Assembly: GCF_000346465.2 (NCBI RefSeq) | Contig: NC_034014.1 | Span: 14,337,892 to 14,401,891 of the forward strand | Source: Prunus persica | Taxonomy: Eukaryota; Streptophyta; Magnoliopsida; Rosales; Rosaceae | Direction of reading: 5' to 3' | DNA length: 64,000 bases | Part shown: one piece after another, positions 1 to 12,480 of the stretch | How the letters are laid out: every line of letters starts with the position of its first letter | How positions within the stretch are numbered: the stretch's first letter is position 1 | Position numbers and translations under genes: made by a program | The notes under the pieces: generated by a model | Told to the model about the DNA's origin: nothing | Seen by the model: only the letters and a program-made list of their open reading frames with translations | Databases searched by the model: none

Positions 1-672
1 ATGACATAATATTACTCAATATCGACGTACAAAACAATGTTCCACGTCGGTTTTTGTTCAGAAGATGATGTTATAAAAAGTATTGAAGGCGTCGATAGGA
101 AAATAACCGACGTGGAATATATATTCAACGTCCGTTGCATTAAAATAAAGGACGTGGTTAATTACGTCACTACGTCTAGAGATCCAGCTGCTTGACATTG
201 TAATTGCTTACCACGTCGGTATTGATTACATAATGACGTGGTTGTCCTTTTAAAATTCGCTTGTTTAACTTGCCTTGATGTATTTATGCTCGGAGACGTC
301 AGTTGTTTTAGACTAGCCGACTTGCAGAATATTTTTCACGACAGTTAATGGAACTGAATGGCCTTTATTTTGCTCTTTAAACGACGGTTTATTTTAAGCA
401 AACCGTCTTGATTTATTTTTCGGATGTCTGTTTTTTTGTTTTACTGTCTTTTGCCTTTTAAAACCCGACGTTGTTTTTACTTTAGACGTCTGTGTTTCCA
501 ATTTTTTTACCGGACCGTCATACTTTACAGCTTTAACCTAGCTTTTTTAATGTTTGATTTGTCGTGCCCAAAGCCTGTATAATGAAAATGGGATCAGAAT
601 TAAAATGATTTACAGAATTATTAATTAATGTGATACAATTAACTGGATAACTAACGTCATACATTACAACAA

Positions 673-3600
673 TCAATCAATCCATATATCTTCACACCCA
701 ACTCTAATATTTTCATTCCCAAACTCACTCACTAGGTCCTCAAATGTGTCTACATTTGGTATCCCTCTAGTAAATGACTCACACTCAATTCTAGTATCAC
801 CTAGCACATCATCACCAATAACATCATTATATTTTCTATTAGGCATTGATAACACTACAGACCAACCACGATGCATTGGGTCGTCAACATAAAATACTTG
901 TTTAACTTGAGAAGCCATAACAAATTGGTCATTCCTATGTCCAATTTTACTCAGATCTACAAGGGTAAATCCAAGTTCGTCGACTACAAGGCCCGAAGTG
1001 TTATCTACCCAATCACACCTCAAGACTGAGATTCTAAACTTATGGTAGTCAAGGTCCCAAATTTCTTGAATAACACCATAAAAACCCATATTGGAGACAA
1101 TAGGGTTTTTATCCTTGGCACTAGCAACTTGCATAGTATGTGCAAGTAAATAAACTCCACTTGGTGTTAAATTTAACACCATTAATAAGATAGCTCCTAT
1201 ATGATGGCATTGCCATGCTTGGACCAGCTGCTAGCCACCTCCAATTTTCTGATACGCCATTATGCTCTTCCCCATTAAGTTCACTTTGAACCTGCAAATT
1301 AATCATATATATCTTAATTCAATCTAACATATAGATGGAAGAAAATTTAAAGTTGAATATGCATGTCATCGTTCAATAACTTATATATACCTTAAAGTGG
1401 AGCCATTGAATGAAAGTGATATTGTGCTTATCTTGCAGCCACTTTGTTCTCTTTCTAAATTTTGGATAAGTGGTCTTGATGTGGATCATATGTTCCCTAC
1501 ATTGACACGAAAAAATCAAGCATTATGGTTCCTTGTATATAAGATGAACATAAGGAATAATAATATTTAAAATGGCTCTGTATGAACAATAAAAGTCATA
1601 CGTACTCTATATAAGGTAGGACTTCCTTCGTATTCTCCAAGACATATAGATGTGCCTGGTTTAACAAGTCCCAATCAACTAAGTTTACTGTACAACCTGA
1701 TAATGGCTTCGAAATTCCCATCTTCTAGCTTGAAGGCACTCCAACTATACTAACATCAGATAAATGCTCGGTGCAAAACTCTACAGCTTCTTTAACTATA
1801 TACCGCTTAGCAATGCAACCTTCCGGATGAGCACGGTTCTGAACATACCCTTTTAGCACTTTCATATACCTTTCAAACGGATACATCCATCTAAAATATA
1901 CTGGGCCACATAAACGAACTTCTCTGACAAGATGTACTACTAGATGAACCATGATATCAAAGAATGAAGGGGGAAAGTACTTCCCAAGCAAACACAAAGT
2001 CACAACTACATCTTCTTCCAACTTATCTAGCTTGGAAACATCTACCGTCTTTGCACATATAGCATTGAAGAAGAAGCATAATAGAGTTATTGCATACCCT
2101 GCAGACTTCTCCAAAACAGAACGAATTGCCACAGGGAGCAATTGTTGCATCAAGGTCTGACAATCATGAGATTTAAGTTCAAGAAGTCTTGAATCTTTTA
2201 AAGATACAAGATTTTTTATATTTGAACAATAACCTTCAGGGACCTTCATACCATAGAAAGAATTGCAAACCGCTATCTTCTCTGCTCTTGACAAATTCCA
2301 AGGCCCTGGAGGCAAGCGAGTACGTCTTTCTCCATATTTGGGTTGCAAATCAGTTTTGACCCCCATGTTTAATAAATCTAACCGAGTAGCAATCCCATCT
2401 TTATTTTTTTCAGGGATCTCCAGCAATGTACCAATAATACTATCGCAATCATTCTTCTCAATATGCATAACATCTAGGACATGCCTTACATGAAGGTATT
2501 TCCAATACTCGAGATCAAAGAATTTTGATTTCTTCATCCAACAAACTCTGTCACCATCATTCTCACCAACACTTCCCCCATTTTTCGAGCCCCATATGTA
2601 ATTAATATCTTCAACAATGCGCAACACTTCTTCTCCGTTTAATGGCTCGGGAAGCATGCCATATTCAGGTTTCCCATTAAAAGCTGCACACTGCCTCCGA
2701 TATAGATGATTGATTGGTAACCATTTTCTATGCCAAATGTAAAAAAAAATTGTGGCCATTTTTCAACCTGTGACTAGGTGTATCTTCGCCGCATATTGGA
2801 CAAGTTTTATATCCTTTAACGACACAACCAGATAAGTTCTCATAGGCAGGAAAATCATTAGCAGTCCACAGTAATACACCTCGGAGTGTAAAGTATTCTG
2901 CTATATGTGCATCATACACTCCTCTAATCTCACCCTACAGAGATTTTAAATCAGTAATCAAGGGCTCTAAGTAGACGTCTATATCATTTCCAGGCTGTTT
3001 AGGACCAAAAATCAATAAGGTCAACATCATGAACTTCCGTTTCATGCATAGCCATGGTGGGAGATTATATGTAACTAAGATAACTGGCCAACAACTGTAT
3101 TTGCTACTTAAAGAACTGTGGGGATTGAATCTATCAGATGAGAGAGCCAATCTCAAGTTCCTCGGCTCTTTACCAAACTGGGGCCATTTATCATCAACAA
3201 GTTTTCAAGACGGGGAATCCGCTGGATGAGACATATGACCATCAATTGATTTTCTAGAAGCATGCCAAGTTAAAATCTTAGTTGTCTTATGTGATTGAAA
3301 CATCCTTTTAAACCTTGGAATTTGAGAAAAATACTACACCACCTTCCCTGGCACACCCTCTTTCAAGATTGCATTTTTGCCTTCCTTCCACCTTCAGACA
3401 CCACAAGTAGGACAATTAGTTGAATCTTCATAGTCCTTCCTGTACAAGATGCAGTCATTGGGACATGCATGGATTTTCTCATAACTCATCCCTAAAACAG
3501 ACAATATCTTTTTTGCCTCGTACATAGAGGAAGGTAGTGTATTTCCTTCTGTAAGCAAATCTCCTTGAAGTATCAATAATTCTGTAAAACAAACATCACT

Positions 3601-4065
3601 CATCCCATGTTTTGCTTTCAAATTATATAACTTCACCAAAGCCGACAACATCGTGTACTTACTGCTACTAGGGTACAAGGGTTGATCTCCATCCCCAATC
3701 ACATTGGCAAACTCATAAGGATCAAATCCAATATCGCCCAAATCTTTATCATCCATCCCTACTTCTTCATAAACAAAACTGAACCTACTTTGCTCATCTT
3801 CTTCCACATTTCTACTAGCATTAGTAGTCCATTCCCAAGGTTCTCCATGTCATATCCAAATCTTATAGCTTTGGTCAATTCCATTAAAGTATAAGTGGTC
3901 CCTTATAATTCCAACTCCAAACAATCGAATATTCCCACATTTAACACAAGGACAACGAATATGAGTTGTATTTACAAGATTTTCTACAGCAAAATTAAAA
4001 AATCCTTCCGCACCTAACTCATATGCCTTCGATCTTCTATCTGCATGCATCCATGACTTATCTAT
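673..4065 (-). pseudogene. TNP2-type CACTA transposase (degenerate)
   Basis: This gene would encode the DDE transposase that binds CACTA ends and cuts them. The domain order is recognisable across several exons. The Transpos_assoc domain (PF13963) is at 4062-3860, starting DKSWMHADRRSKAYELG with a Cys-rich RCPCVKCGN. The Transposase_21 region (PF02992) is at about 3800-2730, including PGNDIDVYLEPL and LLWTANDFPAYENLSG with CPICGE. The tail of that domain and DUF4218 (PF13960) are at 2759-1725, including FFPPSFFDIMVHL-like and WMYPFERYMKVLKGYVQNR. DUF4216 (PF13952) is at 1306-673. Lesions: the expected ATG is ATA at 4065-4063, TGA replaces a codon at 3852-3850, TAG lies at 3336-3334, and there is a frameshift near 1157. 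The coding strand continues through 1610-1725 (ENTKEVLPYI). An acceptor-like TTTGCAG precedes 1292. The gene cannot make full-length transposase. Confidence 0.88.
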
Positions 4066-4439
4066 CTCACACACTATAAAATCATACATATAATAAAGTG
4101 AAAAGACCAGCAATGAAACACTACTGTATTGACAAAGAAGAGAACAAAGTGGGAAAAAAGGAAAAAAAAAATTAAACAATAATCTGACGACGGGTTTTAC
4201 AAAATAATCGTCGCGTAACAAAGATTAAGAAGACGGCATATCTATTTACCGTCGTCTTTAAGCAAACAACAAGATATTTTTCATTTTTCTTTTTGAAGAA
4301 CAGGTCTGGGTTACGGTCGCCTAACAACAACGGTTGGTTTGGTGGAAACCAACCGTCGTTGTGGTTTACAAAAAACCAAAGCCTAATTATTCCATCCCCA
4401 TTCAATTTCAAAGAACCCTTAACAGAATGCAAACATCAA

Positions 4440-4860
4440 AACATAAAAAGAACCCATATATAGCTCCCAATCAAGAACCCATAACTCCCAAAACATAAAA
4501 GAACCCATATTAAGAAACCAAAGCTGAGAGAATATACAAACTAACAGAATATTTAGAGAGATCTAAGAGAATATACAAACTAAGAGAGTGCTGAGAGAAT
4601 ATATACAAACTAATAAGAGAATATTGAGAGAGAGCTGAGAGAATATACTTACATGGATATTGAGAGAGAGCAGAGAGAAAATATCAAATGCTTTAGAGAG
4701 CTCAGAGAATATACCCAATGCTTTGAGAGAGAGCGAAAACTTTAAGACAATTACGTTGAAGAGAGAGAAGGAAATACTTTGGGGTTAAAGGGAAATTCTG
4801 AAAATTTTAAATCCCAGTCAAAAATTTCGAAGGATCGCGTTTAAACGAAATTGAATTTCT
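4440..4860. repeat. GAGAGAATATACAAACT-type low-complexity spacer
   Basis: The stretch between the last recognisable Ulp-like exon and the transposase gene of element 1 is made of irregular units around 'gagagaatatacaaacta' (about 4520-4740). Elements 2 and 3 carry their protease exons at this relative position. None of that coding sequence is visible here, so this marks the place where the catalytic part was lost or never present. Confidence 0.5.
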
Positions 4861-4868
4861 AGAATTAC

Positions 4869-5890
4869 CTAATGTATACTGCAATCACTGTGGATCCAAT
4901 CTCAACCATGGAAGCAAACTGTAAAACATCTTCACACAAGAGCCAGGTATCATGCTCAGTGCCAAAAATTCCCTCTGGCATGTGAATTATAATGGTCTCG
5001 TTAGCAGGCTTCAACTTGGTCTCGACGTATTGGCATGGGGCTAACAGAGGAGCTGGCATGTCAAGCTTTGAGAGAGCCTGTAACAAGAAATATAAATAAA
5101 GAAATAAAAGTTAGTTTGTACATGAAGTAAAATAGACGACTCCAACAAATAAACAAAACCGATGTGGTATATAATATCAACGGCGGTTTCTAGAACATAC
5201 AGACGGGGTAAAGGTTATAGACGACGGTAAATACATAACCGTTGTGGTGTAAATGTTATAACATCGCTAAACAATAGAAAGGTCGTCTAGGTTAAAATAG
5301 ACGACGGATGGTAAATTTAAACCCGACGTCTATTTAAAATTTAAAAATCTGACAAAAATCAAATGTCAGAGATTTTACTGTTTCATCTTGACGGTTTTCA
5401 GCAGCATCAGCATCATTCATGGGATTGTCTTCCTCCAATTGGATATTAGAGCAGCTTGCTTTGTCAGACATTGGATTTTTTGGGGTTTGCTCCGATTGAG
5501 GAATTGGAGGTATTGGAGTAATTAGAGTCATTGGTGTAGTTAGAGTTTTATCGAGCAAGTTGGGATCAAAGTTGGGAATTAGTTGACTGAATTGTTTCAA
5601 CAAAATTTCCCTCTCTGCTCTGACTGCCTCCAAAACACTTTGTTTTGCCCTGGCCTCCATCTTTTTGGTTTCCTCTCTCATTGCTTCTATAACACTTTCC
5701 TTCAATTTGTCAGCAAATTTTACTCTCTGCTGTCTCGGCAAATTGAAGAATTGAGTTGGGGAAACCCCAGCTCCAATACCTCTGACGCCCCCACCATGCT
5801 CAGAGATTCCCAAAGTCAAGGTCAAAACATCATTGCTCCCAGAGACAGTCAGAGTGCCCTCAGAGACTTGTTTTTTCAAATCATCCTCAA

Positions 5891-5953
<63 letters not shown>

Positions 5954-7281
5954 GAGAGAGAAGGTTAGTGACTGAACAGATTGTAAAAATATTAACCGAC
6001 ATGGTAAATGGTAAATGGGTTACGACGATGGTTTATTTAACAAACAGACGCAGAAAATTATTTAATACGTTGGTGCAAAACTACCGTCGTTTTGTGTATA
6101 TTAAAACGTCGGTCAATGAAATAACCGTCGTTTATTTGACATCAGAGATAAAAACCCAACCAAAATATTCATTGATCCAAAAATAGTGCACAAACCAATT
6201 GTAGAGAAATAGAGAGGGAGAGAGAGTGTGTGCGCGTGTGAATATGAAGAAAGTTCAAAATTTAATTTAAAAAACCTAACACAGAAACACAAAACCGTCG
6301 TTGTAATTTAATACAGACGTCGGTTTTATAAAAATACTGACGTAATTTTTTTTTAAAAGGCGGTAAATAAAAATCGTCGTGGGGTTTCATTTATAACGAC
6401 GGTGAATAAAAAGATCCACGTATGAATGAAAAATTAAACCTCTGTTTTACAGGTTTAGAACAGAGTCAATGAGACTTACGATTAATTTTGCCTTCTCTGC
6501 AACCTTTGGATCAGGGATGTTTCCCTGTTTATCTTCTCTTGCCTTCTTCCATAGCAGAGATCGATCGATTTCTTCACTGGGCATGGTTTCTTCCAATTGA
6601 TCCTCCAAACCAACGTACCCTTTTCGAGACAGCCTATGGTTGTACTTGCATTTCTCCCTTCTCTGTGACTGCTCAGAATGCACAGCCTCAAAATCTTAGG
6701 ATAACCTTGAAGCAACAAAGGCATCCCATTGAGATTTCTCTATGAAGTTATAAAGCTGAGGGGGCTCTTTTAACTTATCCTTCTCATTTGCGAATGGAAG
6801 GATAAACTGCCTAGTTAAGGTAGACTTAAAATCCTTCCATTTTCTTGCTGCAGACGATAGCACCATCTTCTTGCCCCCTTCCCCAACAACATAAGCCATT
6901 TGAACAGCTTCCCAAATCTACTCCTTCAGGTCCTTGGGTAATTGAGTCCATTTCTTTTCCACAAGAGGGACTCTGGTGCATGCCAAAACACCAATGTAAC
7001 TCTGCAACTCAATAGCAGCCTTGCCATGTGGTCTGCCACTTTTATTGTACTCAACCACAAGCTTAATCTTCTAGATTTTCCTTTGCACAACACTGCTCAT
7101 TGTGTTGATACCGGGAGTCGATTTCGTCACTTCATCAAATGTCGTAGAGCTTGGGTCTTTCTCGGAAGATGAAGTAAATCTCATATTCTTTGCGGGATTG
7201 CTTCGAACAGATTTGGACTACAATGTCCTTGCCTTGAAATTTTGATACTTGAGCCTCCTTACTTTGAGATTTCGAAACCAT
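4869..7281 (-). pseudogene. CACTA Transposase_24/Ulp-like gene without protease exons (element 1)
   Basis: This is homologous to the first half of the Ulp1-type genes of elements 2 and 3. Exon 1 (7281-6480) starts MVSKSQSKEAQ and contains the Transposase_24-like region (PF03004): KKWTQLPKDLKE, ARKWKDFKSTLTRQFILPF, WDAFVASRLS, LSRKGYVGLEDQLEETMP. It ends at a GTAAGT donor. Exon 2 (about 5888-5380) carries VSEGTLTVSGSNDVLTL and FSQLIPNFDPNLLDK with a predicted helical Glu/Lys/Arg-rich stretch. Exon 3 (5077-4869) carries LDMPAPLLAPCQYVETK and FASMVEIGSTVIAVY. TAG codons lie at 7073-7071 and 6920-6918, and a frameshift near 6700 separates the two halves of exon 1. The exons that should follow, with the catalytic His, Asp, Gln and Cys, are absent. 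Even undamaged, the product would have no protease activity. Confidence 0.8.
5892..5961 (+). repeat. (GA)n microsatellite next to a splice acceptor
   Basis: This is about 70 bases of nearly uninterrupted GA. On the coding (minus) strand it reads (CT)n and sits immediately upstream of the acceptor of exon 2 of the Ulp-like gene (TTTGAG before GATGAT at 5888), in the place of a polypyrimidine tract. Confidence 0.9.
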
Positions 7282-8519
7282 GTTTAGAAGGAAATACAAA
7301 CTGCAAGGAAAACAACGACGATTAGGTAAAATACAGACGTAAAATGAAAGTTCAAACGATGGCAAAAAAAAAAAAAAACCGTCGTGCTAATCATAGAAGC
7401 ATGGATGTGCTAATACGACGTGGTCATTAACTTACCACGACGGTAATTCAATAAAACCGTCGTCGTATTATAAGTTCATAAATAAAATAAAAACCACCCA
7501 GTTTTCTCTCTCCACGTTATCAGACGACGGTTTTCTCTTCAAGCGTCGTATTTATTAACACACCACATCAGTTAGTATGAACAGTCGTGCTATTGAAATA
7601 GCACAAATTTAATTACCGTCGTGGTGTGTCAACAAAAACGTCGAATTCGAGAAAAACCCGTCGTCTTCACATGACCTGTGAGTGATAACAGTGATTGGTT
7701 TGGCAATTTCAAACCACCTTCTTGTCTCAAACATCAGTGGGACTCGTTCTTTTAAAATAAAAAACTTCAACTGATAAGGAAAGTAAAGAAAAAAAAAAAG
7801 GAGTGAGAAAGTTTTCAAACCTTTGGCTTGCAAAGAAAGTTTTCTTCGGAATCAAATTTTGGAGACGAAGACGAGGAAGAACGTAAAAGTTGAGAATCAG
7901 AAACGCAGCTTTTCAGAAATGAGAGGGAAACTGAGAGAAAACTGAAAATTTTAGAGAGAACATAAAAGTTTAGGTCAGGTGACCAAAAAGTTTATATAGT
8001 GTCCCACTGATAAATGCAACGACGCTAGCCATTAAAACCGCCCTAGTAAGTATTTATTACGGCAGTAAAATAACATTAACCGACGTGGTTAGTAAAAAAG
8101 CTTTTTGACTTTTTGTATTCCGAAAATGACGTGGTTAGTTGGGCGCTACACGACAAAAGTTTAACAAAAGTTTACTTTTGAATACGTGAAATTACAAGTT
8201 ACCACGTCGTTTTTGTATATGGACCGACGTTGTTTTCCGAAACCTCGTTGCTTGTATATTAATGACCGACGTTGTTTGTATGTTTAATACGTCTTTCATG
8301 TTTTACTAACTGATGTTGATTCCTTATGTTAAATGTCTTTAGTGTATATATAACCGACGTGGATATGAAATTTTTTTTTTTATAAATTGAGTTTTTTTCC
8401 ACGATTTCTTTCAGTTTCAGTTTTCAATTAGGGTTTCAGTTTCAGTCTCACCTCTTAGAAGGCAATTGTTTGGCTGTTGGTGTGTCTGTATGTTGCTGCC
8501 GTCATCAAAATTTTAGAAG

Positions 8520-8592
8520 GCAATTGTTTAGATGTTGATGTGTGTGTGCGTTTGTGTATCTGAAGGACACAAACACACACACATCAACAACT
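8520..8592. repeat. Short inverted repeat (hairpin) of GT-rich/CA-rich arms
   Basis: The arm gttgatgtgtgtgtgcg, followed by tttgtgt, is mirrored after a short loop by acacaaacacacacacatcaac. A related, less perfect foldback lies at 11236-11300, and half of it occurs in elements 2 and 3 (13925-13955, 55903-55933). It belongs to the leader of this CACTA family. Confidence 0.6.
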
Positions 8593-8635
8593 TCCAAAAA
8601 ATTGTCTGTCTGACTGCAAATCTGAGGCTGCCGTT

Positions 8636-10864
8636 GACAGGACCCGATCCAAATTCCACTTTGGAATCCGAGCCAGACCCTGTGTGTGTCCGACACCTGG
8701 CGAATGTCGGGCACAAATGACCTATTTTCCCTTCTATACAAAACATGATAAAAATAACAAGGTTGACGTCTACCGAAAAACCGGCAGAGTTTCCCTCGTA
8801 TCTGGCTCAATACCAAAATCTTTACACCTGTCAAAACAAGTATATATACCTACAACCAACTGCCAGCATACATATATATATACATGCCAAGAGATCAAAG
8901 CTCAGTCTAGGGAAAAACATCAGAGCGACTACTAAGAATTTACAAAAGAGTGAATCTTTTTACAAAACAAAATCCTACATCAGAAGACGGGCGCGGAAGA
9001 TGGGAAGTTGCCCGGTGGTGGATTCCTGTGCACGTCTACTGCCTGGGGGCGCAAAACAACAAAAAGGGTGAGTGGACCCCAAAAACAGAGTTTAGAAAAT
9101 ACCATATGAACATACTAACCCCACTGTAAAAACGGTTATATAAACTAGCTTATTTTCTTTATGTCTGAAATCAATGCATGTAGATAATTATATATATTTG
9201 AAAACAGTTTAAACTATCACCTAGGTGTACCCTTACTTCCGTCAAATCCTTATTTCCGTCAATTCCTTGCATCACCATGGGTGACACATACTCACAGGTC
9301 TCAGTGACACGAAGTCAGTCTGAGCCGCAACTCGCAGGATTCAGGGAACCGTAGTCCACCTTTATCCGCATTACTCGCTCCACACGAGTTCGAACTCATG
9401 GGGCAACTGTCAAGCATGCTGACTAAACCGAAGGCAACAAATATAATCCGAAGGCAACATTTAATATCTGGGTACCAGGTGGTTTAAGAAAATATAAAGT
9501 TTCTGAAGAAAATCTTAACTTTCTGTAACCTTTAAAATTCTGCTGCCGTTTATCTGATAATTAACGAGAATATCTGTTCATATAAGCTTTAAAGGAAATT
9601 TCACTCGGCAGCATGCAACATAAAATAGTTAACAGCATAAAACAGCTTATAACTGAAACTGAACTGCTTAACTGAAACTAAACTGAGTAAATTCATTTAT
9701 AAAAACAAAGAGTCCACTCACTGGTAGTCTAAGCTCGCTGGACCTCTTGAAGGTCCCTCCTGCGGGTCAACTGGTGCCCGGGTGCCTGATTCAATGACCA
9801 TAAGATTCTATTAATACAAGATAGTATTAAATTAGAAACCCTACCCCCGGCTCCTAAAAGTACGTGCGTCAATTTAAAGTGATCCCTATGCCCATAACAG
9901 CTTTCCTTCCACATAGGGTAGTTTAGCGGTATCTTGGGACTCAAAAAGCGCTAAAGTCCAAAAAGTCAATCCGGAACCCCACGGGTCCATGACCCCACAA
10001 TATATCTAGGACACATGTCCCGAGGGTACTGGTGTCAATCGAACGGTTGGATTAATCACGATCGTGTAATTGTATAATTTCTAAACCCTAGCCCTAGGGT
10101 TCGCGTTTTCGGAGTATCCGGGACTCCGATTCACAATCCGTCGAATTCTACACGTTTCTAAAATTATCTCGAATAACATATCTAAAATTGATTACGATCC
10201 AACGGCTCAACAGTATTGAACCCGATAATCGCACAATATGGAAAATCCGTTCGAGGCTCAAACGGTATTCGAATTGAGATCCGCGAATTCCTATGCGCTC
10301 GTGACGACCTAAGGGTCGCATCAGAACATAGTGTCACGGCACCATCCTTGCCCACGCGCTGCCGCACGCGCCGGAAGTGATGGGTGTCCAAAGCGATTAC
10401 ACATCGCCGGAAAATCTCAAAACCAAGGCTCCAAACTCCTATCCTAGGTATAACACCATATTTGGAACCACTTTTGTTCTTGGACCTACCCCAAAAACTG
10501 ACCGGAAGTGGCCGAACACGGAGGACGAAAGTCGGCCGAATTTCAATTCACAAACTTGGCAATCTACGGCTAAAATTGATGAAAACCTATCCAACCATCA
10601 GCTAGAGCACGAAAAATAGGTAGAATCCATACCTTACTCGAAAGATTTGGAGGAGAATTGAAGGAGAACGAAGGGTTGGAAGTTTAGCCAGAAAACCGGC
10701 GGTTTTCTCCTTTTTCGGGCCAACTCCGGTTTGCTCGTGGGCGGGAACGGTCGGGTCTTGACGGCGAGGGCGAGGCGGTCCCGTCGGTATCGGCGTCGTA
10801 GGTCGGGGTGGCCTGTGGTGGTGGCTGGGCTGATCGGAAGGGAAGGAGGCGACGGACATCGCGC

Positions 10865-10913
<49 letters not shown>

Positions 10914-11209
10914 TGATGGGGAAGAAAGAGAGAGAGAGAAACAGGTTTTATAAAATCTGATTTTCCAATTTACCATTTTGCCCCTCGTGATATTTTAATT
11001 GTATTTTCTTCGTTAAAACTCCGATTTGAGCTTACTTCGTGTCTATGAACTCGTGTCATCGTGCTCTACGCAACGGTGTATGTGGAATTGTCAAATTCAT
11101 TTTCGGTCAAAAAGTCAACTTTGAGTTCATAAGGTAGTCAAAGGGTAAAATTGTCTTTCCGCATAATAAATTACTAATAAAATATGAATTTTAGGTTTGG
11201 GTCATTACA
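8636..11209. mobile_element. Probable solo LTR or small LTR element inserted in CACTA element 1
   Basis: The segment begins TGACAGGACCC and ends GGGTCATTACA. It interrupts leader sequence that continues on both sides: 'ccgtcatcaaa' is present before (8499) and directly after (11210). Flanking pentamers gccgt and accgt are a near-match for a 5-bp duplication. No gag or pol coding sequence, PBS or internal LTR repeat is visible, which favours a long solo LTR of a gypsy-type element. The 5' part resembles the LTR-like stretch at 38891-39345. A (GA)n run lies at 10866-10910. Exact borders are inferred, not proven. Confidence 0.5.
10866..10940 (+). repeat. (GA)n microsatellite
   Basis: A run of about 45 bases of GA is followed by a short spacer and a second GA run inside the probable LTR insertion. 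Long SLSLSL-type reading frames across it are artefacts of the dinucleotide repeat. Confidence 0.85.
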
Positions 11210-12272
11210 ACCGTCATCAAATTTTAGAGGCAAATTTTTGGATGTTGATGTGTTTGTGCCTTTGTGTATCTCAAAGACACAAAGACACAAACATCATCAA
11301 TTTCGAAACTCTTGGGATCTTAGGAAAAATCTAATTCTGTCGGCGATTTTCTATATAAACCGTCGTGGTTATTCTCAATTCTTGTCATTAATTTGATCTT
11401 CCGAGGTAGGAAAGAAAAATACTAGAAATAAATAATATATAAAAAAAATTATAATTAAGACAACGGTTTAGATATAAGTTGAGATGCATAAATTGAATAA
11501 ATATGCAGACTCAGAAAATTGATTATGTCGGCGGTTTTCTATATAAACTGTCGTGGTTATTCTCAATTATTGTCATTAAGTTGGTCTACCGTCGCAGGAT
11601 ACCAAAATCCAACAAATAAATAGTAAAAAAATTATATTAATAAGACGACGGTTTATATATAAGGGTGGATGTATAAAGTTAATAAATACGACGGTAATTT
11701 TAACTTTACGACATGGTAAATTTTATTATACAAGTTAATTGAACAAACCAATGTGGTTAGTGTTAAAGATACCATCATAGTACACTTGAAGAAATAAGTC
11801 GATAAATTTATCTTTACTGTCGTAGTATGCTTGAAGAAATAAGTCGATAATTTTATCTTTACCGTCGTTGTACATTCATTTAATACAGCGGTAGTTTATA
11901 ATTTACCGCCATTGATTGTTTTGAAAATATACGGCGCCGGATACGAAAACTTGGTCATGTTTATTACGGAATAAAAACGGCGGCTGTTTTTGAACACCGT
12001 CGTCTTTACTTTCTACGCCCGTGGATTCATACCTTCTGCCGTTGTTTGTTTTCTACGAGTTTACTCTGAGGAAAAACTTTTTCTGTAAGACGCCGCTTTT
12101 TTAATTAGGTGTGTCGTGTTTTAAAAACAGCAATTGGAATCTCTATTTTTTAGATGTTTAAGTTAATCATACACGGCGGTGTTAGAAAACCGTCATCTTA
12201 TCAAACACAACAACGGTTTTTCGTCAAACCGTCATTTTTTTCTAGTCGTCTTTTTCACTTTTTGTAGTAGTA

Positions 12273-12480
12273 CGTATTAATTAAATGGATTGCTTTATCA
12301 TATATTTTGTTATAAGTATACTACATTGGACTATTTTCAAGTATCAGTTCGTATATTTGTACGCATACAAAGAATTTTGTTGCTTGGCATTATTTTCTAA
12401 AACAGATTGTTCATTTATGTTGCATATAAATTATGTTAAACACTTTGTTTTCGTCAATTCACGTTTTATGTTTTAAACCC
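12273..12480. other. Short AT-rich spacer between CACTA element 1 and host copy A
   Basis: This is AT-rich DNA without a recognisable gene. Similarity to the paralogous host copy B begins only near 12465. Confidence 0.4.

Larger units (their letters stand above)
1..12272 (-). mobile_element. CACTA (En/Spm) element 1, left end outside window
   Basis: The 5' terminus lies at 12255-12272, where the minus strand reads almost CACTACTACAAAAAGTG. The outermost base is changed, so the end reads TACTAC instead of CACTAC. Inward, many ACGACGG/CCGTCGT motifs occur in both orientations (about 11340-12250, 7300-8380, 5160-5340, 1-540), as expected of subterminal transposase-binding repeats. In minus-strand order the element has a leader, an Ulp-like gene (7281-4869) and a TNP2-type transposase gene (4065-673). 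The second terminus is beyond base 1, so length (>12 kb) and target-site duplication cannot be judged. Both genes carry stops and frameshifts, and a separate repeat is inserted at 8636-11209. It is related to elements 2 and 3 of this window but clearly more diverged and without their RPN6 fragment. A non-functional relic is the best reading. Confidence 0.85.

Noticed and set aside
5877..6002. Reading frame with a long SLSLSL run; also 10870-10976
   Set aside because: Produced by translation of GA microsatellites.
9729..9944. Small open frame and others within 8636-11209
   Set aside because: No family features; lies in non-coding LTR-like DNA.
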